Below are positions 8,279-8,421 of a stretch of 8,421 bases of DNA, in pieces (position 1 is the stretch's first letter; the number at the start of each line of letters is the position of its first letter). The notes beneath the pieces are model-generated. The model saw nothing but the letters and a program-made list of their open reading frames with translations. It did not search any database and had not been told where the DNA came from. Made by a program: the position numbers and the translations under genes. The DNA is from JBOGZD01 sp050697155 (GTDB lineage: Bacteria; Actinomycetota; Thermoleophilia; Solirubrobacterales; 70-9): positions 1-8,421 of the forward strand of contig JBOGZD010000125.1 of NCBI GenBank assembly GCA_050697155.1, in the 5' to 3' direction.

Positions 8279-8421
8279 TCGAGCTCCCCGATCGCCCCCT
8301 CGACGGCGACCACGACTGCGCCCTCGCCGACCAGCGCCGCGGCGGTCTCGAGCTCCGGCGCGAGCGCCCGGTCGGGCCCGAAGCCGGGGACGGCGTCGCG
8401 GACCGCGGCGAGCGCCGCCGC
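8275..8421 (-). CDS. hutH: Histidine ammonia-lyase HutH, C-terminal fragment (truncated by window)
   Basis: The frame is open from the window edge to TGA at 8275-8277, giving the last 48 residues. The segment AALAAVRDAVPGF, then DRALAPELETAAALV, has the spacing seen at the end of histidine ammonia-lyases (VRxxVPxLxxDRxLxPDIxxxxxLV). The catalytic MIO tripeptide (Ala-Ser-Gly) lies outside the window. The stop overlaps the hutU GTG by four bases. HutH deaminates histidine to urocanate, so it supplies the substrate of HutU and logically heads this operon. The identification rests on a short C-terminal match plus strong context; another aromatic amino acid lyase is the only likely alternative. 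Confidence 0.78.

Overview
The window is very GC-rich and codons in all its genes end mostly in G or C. GTG starts are frequent and coding density is high. Together with the gene style (an XdhC with a GAIDF nucleotide-fold motif, and HutU/HutI of actinobacterial type), this suggests a high-GC actinobacterium. A deep-branching lineage such as Thermoleophilia is possible, but that is an inference and not a sequence-level proof.

Layout. Left edge, plus strand: the C-terminal third of a zinc-type medium-chain alcohol dehydrogenase (2-400), a small possible secreted protein of unknown function (415-729), and a MocA-like molybdopterin cytidylyltransferase (740-1375). These are closely spaced and may be co-transcribed. 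Facing them on the minus strand is an XdhC-family molybdenum-cofactor insertion chaperone (1389-2504), so a cofactor-nucleotide enzyme and a cofactor-insertion factor meet end to end. No molybdenum hydroxylase subunit lies inside the window. Next, also minus strand, is a six-helix membrane protein with a polyproline tail (2659-3390). It starts behind a strong ribosome binding site and is followed by a perfect 10-bp inverted repeat.

The right 60% (3533-8421, minus strand) is a tightly packed histidine-utilisation operon. Read in its own direction it is hutH (only the last 48 codons are present), hutU, a peptide-deformylase-family gene, hutF, hutI. Every junction is the same 4-base stop/start overlap inside the identical heptamer GTGAGCG, which suggests translational coupling of all five genes. 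The encoded steps are histidine to urocanate (HutH), to imidazolonepropionate (HutU), to formiminoglutamate (HutI), to N-formylglutamate (HutF). The five-step HutF route normally ends with HutG (N-formylglutamate deformylase), and no hutG is visible here.

The most interesting point is that the slot for the missing deformylase is filled by a protein with an intact peptide-deformylase active site, embedded between hutU and hutF. The simplest hypothesis is that this paralogue removes formate from N-formylglutamate, replacing HutG. This rests on gene context plus shared chemistry and is not demonstrated by the sequence alone. The operon promoter and any regulator lie beyond the right edge.
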